64,000 bases of DNA from Hyphomicrobiales bacterium. GTDB taxonomy: Bacteria > Pseudomonadota > Alphaproteobacteria > Rhizobiales > Beijerinckiaceae. Both the position numbers and the translations under genes were made by a program. The stretch is taken from contig UBZM01000005.1 in NCBI GenBank assembly GCA_900470095.1, positions 1-64,000 of the forward strand, read 5' to 3'. Below the pieces are notes generated by a model. It saw only the letters and a list, made by a program, of their open reading frames with translations. It had not been told where the DNA came from and searched no databases. Positions 43,725-52,916 of this stretch are shown here, one piece after another (the stretch's first letter is position 1; every line of letters starts with the position of its first letter).

Positions 43725-45503
43725 TCACTTGGCCGCGACCGTTTCGAATTGAGCCCGGTTGAGTTCGGCATAAATCCCGCCGCGGGCAATCAGCTCCTCA
43801 TTCGAGCCCTCTTCCGCGACGATCCCGTCTTTCAGCACGATGATCTTGTCTGCATTTCGGATCGTGCTGAGGCGATGGGCGATCATGATGACGGTGCGGC
43901 CCTCCATCAGCCGCCGCAGCCCCTCGATCACCAGGTGCTCGGATTCAGTATCGAGCGCCGCGGTCGGCTCGTCGAGGATCATGATCGGGCTGTCACGAAC
44001 GACGGCCCGGGCGATGCCGATACGCTGGCGCTGGCCGCCCGACAACGTATCGCCGCGCTCCCCGACCATGGAATCATAGCCATGCGGCATGCGGGCGATG
44101 AACTCGTCGGCATTGGCGATCCTGGCCGCTGCGACCACGTCCTCGTCTGTCGCTCCGGGCCGCCCATAGGCGATGTTCTCCCGGATCGTCCCGCGAAACA
44201 GCACCGTCTCCTGCAGCACGAAACCAATCTGGGCGCGCAGGGCGGCGAGTTTGAACGCGCCGACATCGGTGCCGTCGATCAGAATGCGCCCACTCTTCGC
44301 GTCATAGAAGCGTGGCAGCAGGCTCAGCACGGTGGACTTGCCGGAACCTGTCGGCCCGACGATGCCGACGACCTGCCCTGGCGCGATCGAGAAGGAAACG
44401 TCCTGCAGCACAGGGACATCGGCCTCGTAGCCGAACGCGACATGCTCGAAGGTGATCGCGCCCTTGACGCGCCCCGGATCGACGGCATCGGCGCGCTCGC
44501 GGATAATGTCGTCGGCGGCGAGGATCGTCTGGATGCGTTCCAGCGCGACGGTCGTCTGTGCGATTGCCGTCGTGGCGCTCGCAAGATCCTGAACGGGTTT
44601 GAAGAACTTCGAGAGATAGGCGAGATAGACCGTCAGCGACCCGGCCGTCATCGCGCCTGCGATGATCAGCCCCGTTCCCTTCCAGAGAACGATGGCCGTG
44701 CAGAATGCAACCACGATGCTGACCACGGGTGACAGCAGGGACTTGACCCGCCGCGCCTTCAGCGCCGCATCGACCGTCGCCTGGCTCACATCCTGCAGAT
44801 TCGCGAGTTCGAGATCCTGCCGGCCGAACGCCTTGACCGCCCGGACCGAGCCCAAGCCCTGTTCCACCACTGCCAGGACTTCGCTCTGCCGGACGCGCAC
44901 CAGGCGCGTAGCCTCTTTCACCGCCCGCTTGAAGCGCATGATGAAAACCAGAAGGAAGGGAATGACTGCGATCGCGATCAAGGTGAAGTCCCAGTCGAGC
45001 CAGAACATCAGCCCGACCATGAAGACGATCGTGAGAAGGTCGACGACGATACTCAACGTCGAGGACGAGGCGAAGCTCTGAAGGGTCGAGACGTCGGAGG
45101 TGATCGTCGAGATCAGCGCCCCGATCTTGGCATTCTGATAGTAGCGCAGCGACAGACGGTGCAGGTGCTCATAGATGCGGATGCGCAGATCATTGGCAAT
45201 CCACTGGCCAATGCTGGTGGTGTAGTAATTGTCCAGATAGGTCGCGATCCCGCCGATGATGGCAATGAGCAGCGTTGCGAGTCCTGCGAAAATCGCGACA
45301 CCGGTCGTATTCCGACTGAACCCGTACTGATGCAGCCATGCGAGCCATTCAGGCAAGTGATGGTTGCCGAGCGCATCGTCCAGGACCAGCTTCAGGGGCC
45401 AGGGCGCGGCGAGGCTCGCGGCAATTTCGACCAGCATTGCGCCATAGGCGATGATCAGCCAGCCACGATAAGGGCGGAGTAGGTCCAGCACCAGCCGTGT
45501 CAT
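43725..45503 (-). CDS. Type I ABC exporter (fused membrane and ATPase domains)
   Basis: The 592-residue half-transporter has six transmembrane helices in residues 1-310 and a C-terminal ATPase (about 340-575) with Walker A GPTGSGKST, signature LSGGQRQRIG, Walker B IMILDEPTAALD and the switch His in MIAHRLSTI. The family includes lipid A, lipid and drug exporters and works as a homodimer. Here it is co-transcribed with a phospholipase D-like gene, so lipid handling is possible but unproven. Confidence 0.95.
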   Translation of the reverse strand: MTRLVLDLLRPYRGWLIIAYGAMLVEIAASLAAPWPLKLVLDDALGNHHLPEWLAWLHQYGFSRNTTGVAIFAGLATLLIAIIGGIATYLDNYYTTSIGQWIANDLRIRIYEHLHRLSLRYYQNAKIGALISTITSDVSTLQSFASSSTLSIVVDLLTIVFMVGLMFWLDWDFTLIAIAVIPFLLVFIMRFKRAVKEATRLVRVRQSEVLAVVEQGLGSVRAVKAFGRQDLELANLQDVSQATVDAALKARRVKSLLSPVVSIVVAFCTAIVLWKGTGLIIAGAMTAGSLTVYLAYLSKFFKPVQDLASATTAIAQTTVALERIQTILAADDIIRERADAVDPGRVKGAITFEHVAFGYEADVPVLQDVSFSIAPGQVVGIVGPTGSGKSTVLSLLPRFYDAKSGRILIDGTDVGAFKLAALRAQIGFVLQETVLFRGTIRENIAYGRPGATDEDVVAAARIANADEFIARMPHGYDSMVGERGDTLSGGQRQRIGIARAVVRDSPIMILDEPTAALDTESEHLVIEGLRRLMEGRTVIMIAHRLSTIRNADKIIVLKDGIVAEEGSNEELIARGGIYAELNRAQFETVAAK

Positions 45504-45551
45504 TCGCCACCTCCTGCACGGGGTCCGTCTCGGCTCGGCACATTCACAGGA

Positions 45552-45932
45552 TCATTTTTCCCTGGCCGGTCCGAGCGCAGCCGCAAGCGCGTCGAACAGG
45601 GTCTCGTTCCGCAATGGCTTCGAAAGAACCGCGACGATGTCCGAGGGTTGAGAGGGCTCGCGCACCCCGTCACGATGTGCCGTAATGACGATCGTCGGAA
45701 TATGGATGCCGGCCTTGATCAGGTGATGGTGAAGCTCGAGGCCGGTCACGCCCGGCATCTGTACGTCGAGGATCAGGCAGGCAGGCGTCCCTCCGGGCAA
45801 GGCCGTCAGAAACTCCTGAGCTGAGTTGAAGATCTTCGTCTCATAGCCGCGAATCCTCAGCGTCCGACTCAGGGACTTCAGTACGGACGGATCGTCGTCC
45901 ACGATAGCGATCCAGGAAGAATCCTGCCCCAT
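45552..45932 (-). CDS. Stand-alone receiver-domain response regulator
   Basis: This 126-residue protein is only a CheY-like receiver: acidic pocket IVDDDPS, phospho-acceptor Asp in CLILDVQMPG, the switch Thr in IVITAHRDG and the Lys in VLSKPLR. No output domain follows. It is the third gene of a leftward two-component operon, after a FixJ-type regulator and the kinase, so it may act as a phosphate sink or a competitor of the FixJ-type partner. The start at 45932 gives a normal receiver; upstream residues are non-protein-like. Confidence 0.9.
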   Translation of the reverse strand: MGQDSSWIAIVDDDPSVLKSLSRTLRIRGYETKIFNSAQEFLTALPGGTPACLILDVQMPGVTGLELHHHLIKAGIHIPTIVITAHRDGVREPSQPSDIVAVLSKPLRNETLFDALAAALGPAREK

Positions 45933-46002
45933 GGGGCGGAACGTGAGGCGCTTTTTGCGGGTTGTCGACCTGACCGTTGGGCCAGTACGCAGCGCGTGGC
46001 GA

Positions 46003-46608
46003 CTACGCGGAGATGCCGGCCTTTTCTGCCAGGCGCACCAGGTCGGCGACCATGCGAACGCCAAGCTTCTTCATGATCGCCCCGCGGTGGAACTTGATCG
46101 TCTTTTCGACGGTGCCGAGCTGGTATGCGATCTGCTTGTTCAGCTTTCCCGCGACCACATATGTCAGAACCTCACGCTCGCGGGGCGTCAAGGTCGCAAT
46201 TCTGCTCTCAACCGAGTCGAGTTCGGCTTGCGCTTGCCGGGCGCGGGAATCCGCTTCCCTCGCGCGTTCTATTGCAGCCACCAGATCCTGGGCGCTAACC
46301 GGCTTGGTCAGGAAATCGACGGCGCCCGCCCTCATCGCACGCACCGTCGTTGGAATGTCGCCCTTGCCGGTGAGAAAGATGACCGGCCGACTGGTCCCTT
46401 TGGCTGTCAGTGCCTGCTGAAGTTCAAGGCCGTCATGTCCAGGCATGCAGAGGTCAACGACCGCGCAGCCTGGAATCGAAGCGTCATGATCGGCGAGAAA
46501 GTCCTGCGAGGACGTGTATGCCGCAACCTCGTATCGCCTTGTCCCGAGAAGCCGCGATAACGCCTTGATGATGGCTTCGTCGTCATCAACGAGGAAGACC
46601 GTAAACAT
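46003..46608 (-). CDS. FixJ-family response regulator (receiver plus LuxR-type HTH)
   Basis: In this 201-residue regulator, residues 1-120 are a receiver (FLVDDDEAI, phospho-Asp in CAVVDLCMPGHDG, Thr in VIFLTGKGD, Lys in DFLTKPVS). Residues 138-195 are a LuxR-type helix-turn-helix (LTPREREVLTYVVAGKLNKQ). The kinase gene ends 7 nt upstream, so they are partners. Targets probably include the divergent sulfatase cluster, but that is from position only. Confidence 0.94.
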   Translation of the reverse strand: MFTVFLVDDDEAIIKALSRLLGTRRYEVAAYTSSQDFLADHDASIPGCAVVDLCMPGHDGLELQQALTAKGTSRPVIFLTGKGDIPTTVRAMRAGAVDFLTKPVSAQDLVAAIERAREADSRARQAQAELDSVESRIATLTPREREVLTYVVAGKLNKQIAYQLGTVEKTIKFHRGAIMKKLGVRMVADLVRLAEKAGISA

Positions 46609-46615
46609 CGGGCGC

Positions 46616-48886
46616 TCACTCCGCCGGGTTCAGCGATTGCGCTGGCAGCAAGAGGCTCGCGACCGCTCCACCCGTCTCGTCGTTCGCGAGTTCGACCTCG
46701 CCACCATAGGCCTCGACGACGGTCGAGCAAATCGCCAGTCCGAGCCCAAGTCCGTTTGGCTTGGTCGTGTAAAAGGGCTCGAACACGTGGCTTGCCGCCT
46801 CGGGCTGAATCCCGGGTCCGCAATCCTTGACGCGGACTTCGATCATCTCCGTAGGCGTACGCAACGTCGAAACGGCGATGTTTCGTTCGGGCGTCGGGGT
46901 GGAAGCCATCGCGTCCATGGCGTTGACCAGGAGGTTGAGCAGGACCTGCTGCAGCTGGACGGGGTCCGCAACCGTCGTGGGCAGTTCGCCCGCCAGTTCA
47001 AGGCTTACACTGATCCTGCGACTGACGAGTTCGTTATGGAGCAAGGAAAGCGTCGACGTGACGAGCTCATTCACATCGACGGGAACAGATGTGGTCTGCC
47101 CTTTCTTGAGCAGGTTACGCAAGCGCTGGATGACATTGCTGGCCCGACGATTATCGTCGACGATATCCTGCAACACATCGCGGAGCTCGGCCAGGTCAGG
47201 CGAAGCCGCGGCAAGCAAATCGAGCCCCGTTTCCGCATTCGACTGGATTGCCGTCAGCGGCTGATTGATCTCATGGGCGATCGCGCCCGACAGTTCGCCC
47301 AGCACCGAAACCCGCATCAGATGTGCCACCTCCTGGCGTTGCAGGGCCGTTTCGATCTCGGCCATCTTCTGGTCGGTAACGTCAATGAAGATTCCGCTGA
47401 GCTGCTTCGAATCGCCCCCGGGGTCGGGATGAAACCGCGCGCGAATCCGTATCCAGCGCGGCTCGTCGTCCCGCATGACGCGAACGTCTGCGACGGCCGA
47501 CTGGTCGCTGTTGGCCGCCTTTGTGAGCGAGTTCATCGCTCCCGCACGATCTTCGGGATGGATTGCAGCAAGGAGCGCATCGCGAGTGAGGGGAGTATGT
47601 TCCCCAAGACCGAACAGAGCCCGCGCGTGCTCGGTCGCCCAGAGCGCATCGGTCTCGCGATCGAATTGCCAGAGGGCCAGATTCACGGACGCCGCCGTAA
47701 AGGTCATCCGTTCCTCGCTCTCCTTGAGCAGGGCTTCGGCACGCTGTCTTCTGCGCCTCTGGAGCAGCAGGGCACCGGCAACGGCCATCTGCAATGCAGA
47801 GATGCCGAGGGCCGCAAGCACCAGATTGTGATGCTGGTCCCAGAGCGTCGGCGTCTTGAACATGACCACAGTGTCGGCGGGGAGATTGCTTTCCCCCAGA
47901 TTCCAACGCTGCATCGCCCTGGCATCGACACGGTAGCTCTGTCCGGGATTGGTTCGTGGCGGGAGCCCGGCCGGGTCAGCGCCTGCAATGATTTCAAGTG
48001 CGAGGTCGGCTGCGGCTATGCCGACAGACTCGAACGTCTCGATGAAGCCGCCAACCGTGCCATTGCCCAGATAGGTATCGTAGGGTGAATAGACGGGAGC
48101 CGGAGAAAGCGCGGCCAGCGCCGACGCGACCTCGGCCGGAACAAAACTCTTGCCCGTGCCGTCTGCGAAAACCGTCAGGACGATAACGATCGCATCGACT
48201 GGAACACGTCCCAACTCTACAACGAGCGTGTCATACGGCAACCCAAAGAGGTACGTGGCGTCAAGTTCGGCATGAGCTTGCAGCGTCGTCCGCGCTTGGG
48301 TTTGCCATCGGCGATCGACTTCAGCACTCCCGGCAATCACCACGACCTTCCGAGAGTTGGGTTGAAGCAGCTTCGCCAATGCGAGCGTCCTTTCCAGATC
48401 AAACTCGGTGATGATCCCGGTGACATCGGGTGGCGGCCGTGAAGCCGAATAGGTCGCCGGAGAGATGCTCGTGAACACGACGGGTACGGCGGGAGCGATC
48501 GTGGCGCGGTGCTTGATGATGAACGGCAGTGCCAGGCTCCCCAGGGTGACGATGACGTCCGGCGGTGAATGCGCGTATTTGTCACGCAGAAAAGCGGCCG
48601 TCCGGTCCTCGTGCGCGGGGTCGGAACTGCGCGCGAGGTCAAGGAACTCCCCATCGATCTCGATCTTGTGAGGAGCGCGCTCCAACAGTCGCTTCCGCGC
48701 GGCCTCGCTTATGGCCGTCGTGGCCGGGAATGTATAGTTGAACGCATGAAGAAGAAGGATGCGCGCTGGTTTCCGCTGCGACCGCGCTGGCGGAGCCAGC
48801 CAAGGGAAGGCGAGCACCAGAAGGAGCAAGCCCAACGCTCCAATGCCTCGCGTGGTCTTTGCTACAAGTTGTAAACGAACTTCCAT
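46616..48886 (-). CDS. Sensor histidine kinase with ABC-type solute-binding periplasmic domain
   Basis: This 756-residue kinase has an N-terminal signal/TM (GIGALGLLLLVLAFPWLA) and then a periplasmic ABC-substrate-binding-like domain (about 40-325; VIVTLGSLALPFIIKHRATI). A second TM lies at about 355-372 and a PAS domain at about 390-505. The His-kinase dimerisation helix has GAIAHEINQPLTAIQSNAE, and the ATPase domain has the N-box LLNLLVNAMDAM and DCGPGI / GLGLGLAI. It probably senses a small periplasmic ligand directly. The fusion of a binding-protein fold to a FixL-like kinase is a known but uncommon design. Confidence 0.93.
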   Translation of the reverse strand: MEVRLQLVAKTTRGIGALGLLLLVLAFPWLAPPARSQRKPARILLLHAFNYTFPATTAISEAARKRLLERAPHKIEIDGEFLDLARSSDPAHEDRTAAFLRDKYAHSPPDVIVTLGSLALPFIIKHRATIAPAVPVVFTSISPATYSASRPPPDVTGIITEFDLERTLALAKLLQPNSRKVVVIAGSAEVDRRWQTQARTTLQAHAELDATYLFGLPYDTLVVELGRVPVDAIVIVLTVFADGTGKSFVPAEVASALAALSPAPVYSPYDTYLGNGTVGGFIETFESVGIAAADLALEIIAGADPAGLPPRTNPGQSYRVDARAMQRWNLGESNLPADTVVMFKTPTLWDQHHNLVLAALGISALQMAVAGALLLQRRRRQRAEALLKESEERMTFTAASVNLALWQFDRETDALWATEHARALFGLGEHTPLTRDALLAAIHPEDRAGAMNSLTKAANSDQSAVADVRVMRDDEPRWIRIRARFHPDPGGDSKQLSGIFIDVTDQKMAEIETALQRQEVAHLMRVSVLGELSGAIAHEINQPLTAIQSNAETGLDLLAAASPDLAELRDVLQDIVDDNRRASNVIQRLRNLLKKGQTTSVPVDVNELVTSTLSLLHNELVSRRISVSLELAGELPTTVADPVQLQQVLLNLLVNAMDAMASTPTPERNIAVSTLRTPTEMIEVRVKDCGPGIQPEAASHVFEPFYTTKPNGLGLGLAICSTVVEAYGGEVELANDETGGAVASLLLPAQSLNPAE

Positions 48887-49165
48887 CTTTCCTACCGCAG
48901 GGACACGTGGAAGGTCTCGAAGTTCTGGAGGGCGGCATTATTCAGCCTCACCTCTACCCTGTCGAGATGCATTTTTGCCGAGCCGAGGCTCCTGGGCGCC
49001 CGGTCCCTTTCGGCACAAGCATGGTGTCAGCGGTTGAACCTTGACCGCGGAGCCCCGGGATATCCTGGAGCCCGGAAAGCCCCGATACTGGGCCATGGTC
49101 CAGTAGAGGGACGCTCACTTTATCGGTAGAGCCTGCTTGAGAGCCGAGCACTCAGAGAGTGTTTC
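48887..49165. promoter_or_regulatory. Divergent promoter region between sensor kinase and sulfatase cluster
   Basis: This 279-bp non-coding region lies between two divergent operons. By position it should hold promoters in both directions and any site for the FixJ-type regulator. No gene or clear palindrome was recognised. Confidence 0.5.
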
Positions 49166-50182
49166 ATGCGAAATCTTGAAATCACGGCACGACCGCTCGC
49201 GGCCTCCAGCGATCCTCTGAAACGCTCGCTGAGTGCGGGAACTGCGCCTCCGCGAGATATGCTTGTCATACCGGGCGGCACGTTCAGCATGGGGTCGGAT
49301 CGACATTACCCTGAGGAGGCTCCGGTCCACCGGGTGACCGTGAACAGCTTCTGGATGGACCGGACGCCGGTCACGAACCGCCAGTTCCGCGACTTCGTTC
49401 GCGCTACCGGCCACATCACATGTGCGGAGAGGCGACCGGACCCGAAAGATTACCCGGCGGCCCGGCCGGAGATGCTCTATGCGGGTTCGCTCGTCTTCTC
49501 GCCACCCGACCATCCCGCTGACCTGCGCTTCTGGGGCGAGTGGTGGACTTACTTGAAGGGCGCTGACTGGCGGCATCCCTACGGCCCGAAGAGCAGCATC
49601 CACGGGCTCGACAACCATCCCGTGGCGCACGTCGCCTTTGCTGATGCGCTGGCTTATGCGCGCTGGGCCGGCATGGACCTGCCGACCGAGGCCGAGTGGG
49701 AGTTCGCGGCCCGCGGCGGCCTCGACGGCGCGGAGTTCGCGTGGGGCGCCGAGTTCACGCCCGGCGGCCAGCACATGGCCAACACCTGGCAGGGCGATTT
49801 CCCGCGACAGAATCTCGCGCAGGACGGGTTTACGCGCACCTCGCCCGTCACCGCCTTCCCGCCCAATGGCTATGGCCTCTACGACATGATCGGCAATGTC
49901 TGGGAATGGACGAGCGATTTCTACGTGGCGAGGCACACCGCTGACGCGCCAAAGGCGTGCTGCATCCCGCAAAACCCGCGCGGCGGCCGCGAGGAGCAGA
50001 GCTACGACCCATGCCATCCGGAACTCAGGATCCCGCGCAGGGTCCTGAAGGGCGGCTCACACTTGTGTGCGCCCAATTACTGCCGCCGCTACCGCCCGGC
50101 GGCACGCCACCCCCAACTCGTCGACACCTCGGCAAGCCATATTGGCTTCCGCTGCGTCCGGCGCGGCGTCTCGAAGATCTAA
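49166..50182 (+). CDS. Formylglycine-generating enzyme (sulfatase-modifying factor)
   Basis: This 338-residue oxygen-dependent enzyme converts the active-site Cys of sulfatases to formylglycine. It has the FGE fold: VIPGGTFSMGSD at the N-terminus, LPTEAEWEFAARGG in the middle, and the copper-binding active-site pair C301-x4-C306 in LCAPNYCRRYRPAAR, which marks catalytically competent FGEs. It is immediately upstream of the arylsulfatase (16-nt gap), its probable client, and modifies it in the cytoplasm before export. Confidence 0.95.
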   Translation: MRNLEITARPLAASSDPLKRSLSAGTAPPRDMLVIPGGTFSMGSDRHYPEEAPVHRVTVNSFWMDRTPVTNRQFRDFVRATGHITCAERRPDPKDYPAARPEMLYAGSLVFSPPDHPADLRFWGEWWTYLKGADWRHPYGPKSSIHGLDNHPVAHVAFADALAYARWAGMDLPTEAEWEFAARGGLDGAEFAWGAEFTPGGQHMANTWQGDFPRQNLAQDGFTRTSPVTAFPPNGYGLYDMIGNVWEWTSDFYVARHTADAPKACCIPQNPRGGREEQSYDPCHPELRIPRRVLKGGSHLCAPNYCRRYRPAARHPQLVDTSASHIGFRCVRRGVSKI

Positions 50183-50198
50183 AAGAGGAGGATATGCC

Positions 50199-52013
50199 GT
50201 GAAGCATGACATTCTCGCCGGAACAACGAGCACTGCCCCAGATGATAACCGATGGGGGCTCCGTCGCATGCTTGCCAGCGCTCGCGAAACGACGCGAACG
50301 GCTCTCCTGGGCGCCACCGCGCTCATTTGTGCCGCAGCGTTGACTCCGGCCGTCGCGCAGGCCCCGGCACAAGCACCGGCCCAGGCGCCGTCCCGGCCGA
50401 ACATCTTGTTCATCATGGGCGATGACATCGGCATCATGCAGCCGAGCATCTATCACCGCGGGCTGATGGTCGGGGAAACGCCCAATATCGACCGGATCGG
50501 CCAGGAAGGCGCGCTCTTCACGCATTATTACGCCGAACAGAGCTGCACGGCCGGCCGCAATGCCTTCTTCACCGGCATGCACCCACTGCGAACCGGCATG
50601 ATCCCGCCCCAGCTGCCGGGCAGCCCGTCCTATCTGCGGCCAGGCACGCCGGCGCTGGCGAAATTCCTGATCGATCTCGGCTACAACACCGGGGAGTTCG
50701 GCAAGAACCATCTCGGCGACCACACGGATGCGTTGCCGACCGCGCACGGCTTCCAGGAGTTCTGGGGTTATCTGTATCATCTCGATGCGATGCAGGGCGT
50801 GAGCTTCCCCGACATCAACAGGACCCCCACCCAGCAGACCGTGGCTCCGCCATGCCTGAATACGCCGATCCCGGGCCTTCCCGCGGTTCCCGGCGCGGTG
50901 GATCCAAGAACAACCGTTTGCCTGACGCCGCCACGCCCCGTGATTTCCTGCACCTCCTCCAATGGCACCGCAGCCAATCAGACCTGCCGGGACGAAGGTC
51001 CGCTGACCCTGGAACGCTCGAAGACGGTGGACGAGGAGATCTCGGCCAAGGTCGTCGACTTCCTCGAGCGCAACGACCCAAGGCGGACCAACAAGCCGTT
51101 CTTCGCCTGGTACAACCCGGCCCGCATGCACATCACGACGATGCTGTCGCCGAAATACGAGGCCATGATCGGCGAGCCCGGCGGCAAGGACTGGGGTCTC
51201 AACGAGGCCGGCATGAAGCAGCTGGATGACAATATCGGCGTCGTGCTGAAGAAGCTCGAAGACATGGGCCAGCTCAACAACACGATCGTCGTCTTCACCA
51301 CCGACAACGGCGCCGAGACGATCACCTTCCCGGATGGCGGCACCACGCCCTTCAAGGGCGGCAAGCTGAGCACCTGGGAAGGCGGCATGCGCGCGCCGCT
51401 CCTCGTCCGCTGGCCAGCCGGCGGCATCCGGCCAGGCACCATCAAGAATGACATCTTCGCGTCGCTCGACTGGCTGCCGACCCTCGTCAACCTCGCGGGC
51501 GGAGACAAGGGCGATGCGCTGAACCAGCGCATCATGGCCGGCAGCTATCCCGGCATCGTCAAGACCAAGCTCGATGGCGTCGACCAGGTCGAATACCTGC
51601 TCGGGCGGTCGGACAAATCGGCACGCGACACGTTCTTCTACTATTCCGGCAAGGACCCTTCGGCGGTGCGCTACAAGAACTGGAAGATCTATTTCGCGAT
51701 GGTGTCCGATTCGCCAGCCGGCTTCATCTCGGGCGTGCTCCCCTTCCATTGGGCCCAGGTCGTCAATATCAAGCGTGATCCCTTCGAGACATCGATCGGT
51801 TCGCAATACAAGACGCTCATGGGCATGGGCGGCACAATCGGCTCCCCCTCCACGGCCTATATCTACGACTGGAACATGCTGCCGATCGGCCAGGCGCTGT
51901 GGATGAAGGAACTCCTCTCCTACAAGGACTTCCCGCCGATGCAGGACCCGGCGAGCTACAACCTCGACCAGGTCATGGACCAGATCAAGAACTCGAAAGG
52001 CCGGTCCGACTGA
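50199..52013 (+). CDS. Arylsulfatase
   Basis: This 604-residue sulfatase has the Cys-type signature C116-T-A-G-R in SCTAGRNAFFTG, whose Cys becomes formylglycine, and the calcium site in NILFIMGDDIG. Mid-chain motifs are GYNTGEFGKNHLGD and VVFTTDNGAE. The start is GTG at 50199 after GAGGAGG. The N-terminus has a long n-region (LRRMLAS) and a hydrophobic signal TALLGATALICAAALTP, so it is exported. It is coupled to the FGE gene. Its sulfate ester substrate is unknown. Confidence 0.95.
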   Translation: MKHDILAGTTSTAPDDNRWGLRRMLASARETTRTALLGATALICAAALTPAVAQAPAQAPAQAPSRPNILFIMGDDIGIMQPSIYHRGLMVGETPNIDRIGQEGALFTHYYAEQSCTAGRNAFFTGMHPLRTGMIPPQLPGSPSYLRPGTPALAKFLIDLGYNTGEFGKNHLGDHTDALPTAHGFQEFWGYLYHLDAMQGVSFPDINRTPTQQTVAPPCLNTPIPGLPAVPGAVDPRTTVCLTPPRPVISCTSSNGTAANQTCRDEGPLTLERSKTVDEEISAKVVDFLERNDPRRTNKPFFAWYNPARMHITTMLSPKYEAMIGEPGGKDWGLNEAGMKQLDDNIGVVLKKLEDMGQLNNTIVVFTTDNGAETITFPDGGTTPFKGGKLSTWEGGMRAPLLVRWPAGGIRPGTIKNDIFASLDWLPTLVNLAGGDKGDALNQRIMAGSYPGIVKTKLDGVDQVEYLLGRSDKSARDTFFYYSGKDPSAVRYKNWKIYFAMVSDSPAGFISGVLPFHWAQVVNIKRDPFETSIGSQYKTLMGMGGTIGSPSTAYIYDWNMLPIGQALWMKELLSYKDFPPMQDPASYNLDQVMDQIKNSKGRSD

Positions 52014-52111
52014 GCGCTGGCGAAAGCAATCAGGCCGGCGCCCCGCGCGGGGGCGCCTGCTCCCTTCTCCCAGGCTCGCGAGCACCCGGACCCCAATCAA
52101 AGGAGGACGTC

Positions 52112-52333
52112 ATGAAGACCTATGTCGTGACCGGCATTGTGTTATCGGTCGGACTGATCCTGTCGGGCTGCCAGAGTTCGCAATCCAGGCAGCAACAACT
52201 CGCCGCGATCTGCGCCGACCCCAATAACAGAGCGCCGAAGTCCGGCTATTGGCGTGAATGCCAGACGCTCTATCCGTCAAGCACGCGGCAATTGCAGAAG
52301 GATTATCTGCTCGGCGCCGCTGCCGGAAACTGA
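52112..52333 (+). CDS. Small lipoprotein of unknown function
   Basis: This 73-residue protein has a lipobox signal (VLSVGLILSGCQSS, acylation at the Cys). The mature part has two more cysteines (AAICADPNNRAPKSGYWREC) and ends in a basic and Gly/Ala-rich tail. The ATG at 52112 follows AAGGAGG. The leader GGAGGACGTCATG and the signal sequence resemble those of the next gene, so the two may be duplicates. It lies between the arylsulfatase and another lipoprotein gene and is probably envelope-located. Confidence 0.8.
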   Translation: MKTYVVTGIVLSVGLILSGCQSSQSRQQQLAAICADPNNRAPKSGYWRECQTLYPSSTRQLQKDYLLGAAAGN

Positions 52334-52484
52334 CGCTTGCCTTGGGTCGAATCGCAGGATCCGGCCCAAGCCCTCCCGGCTGGCCCCTTCGTCATGCCAG
52401 GGTCCCGACGCGAGCAAGCGAGGCTTCGTTGCAAGGACCCGAGTGAAATCGACCTGTATTCCCCCGAAATCTCTGGAGGACGTC

Positions 52485-52880
52485 ATGCCATCCCACGCCT
52501 TCACTGCCCTTGCGCTCTCGTTCGGGCTTGCCCTGGCGGGTTGCCAGTCCACGTCGCAAACCGTGCAGCAGAAGGAGGATCTGCTCTCCGCCGCCGGCTT
52601 CACCCCGCAGCCCGCAAACACGCCGCAGCGCCTCGCAGCCATGAAGAAGCTGCCGCCCAACAAATTCGTTCAGCAGGTGAAGAATTCGCAGATCATCTAC
52701 GTCTACGCGGATCCGATCGTCTGCCAATGCGTCTATTTCGGCAACCAGACGGCATACGCTCAGTTCCGCCAGATGGTCTTCGCGCAGAAATTGGCCAACG
52801 AGCAGCAGATGACAGCGGTCATGAACCAGAACGCCTTCGATTTCGGACCCTGGGGTGGACCGGGACCATTCATGTACTGA
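52485..52880 (+). CDS. Lipoprotein of unknown function
   Basis: This 131-residue protein has a lipobox signal (LALSFGLALAGCQSTSQ). The mature region contains LLSAAGFTPQPANTPQRLAA, IIYVYADPIVCQCVYFGNQ with a CxC pair, and a Gln/Asn-rich helix before the end FDFGPWGGPGPFMY. The ATG at 52485 is preceded by GGAGG within the same 13-nt leader as the previous gene. It is one of two tandem lipoproteins in the sulfatase cluster. The family resembles small alphaproteobacterial lipoproteins with no known role. Confidence 0.85.
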   Translation: MPSHAFTALALSFGLALAGCQSTSQTVQQKEDLLSAAGFTPQPANTPQRLAAMKKLPPNKFVQQVKNSQIIYVYADPIVCQCVYFGNQTAYAQFRQMVFAQKLANEQQMTAVMNQNAFDFGPWGGPGPFMY

Positions 52881-52916
52881 GTTTTGTTTCTCACCGGCAT
52901 TGGAAGGAAGGCAAGG

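Noticed and set aside
50025..52100. 691-codon leftward open frame antisense to the arylsulfatase
   Set aside because: It is a shadow of the real gene. The sense frame has the CTAGR sulfatase signature, a ribosome site and a signal peptide.
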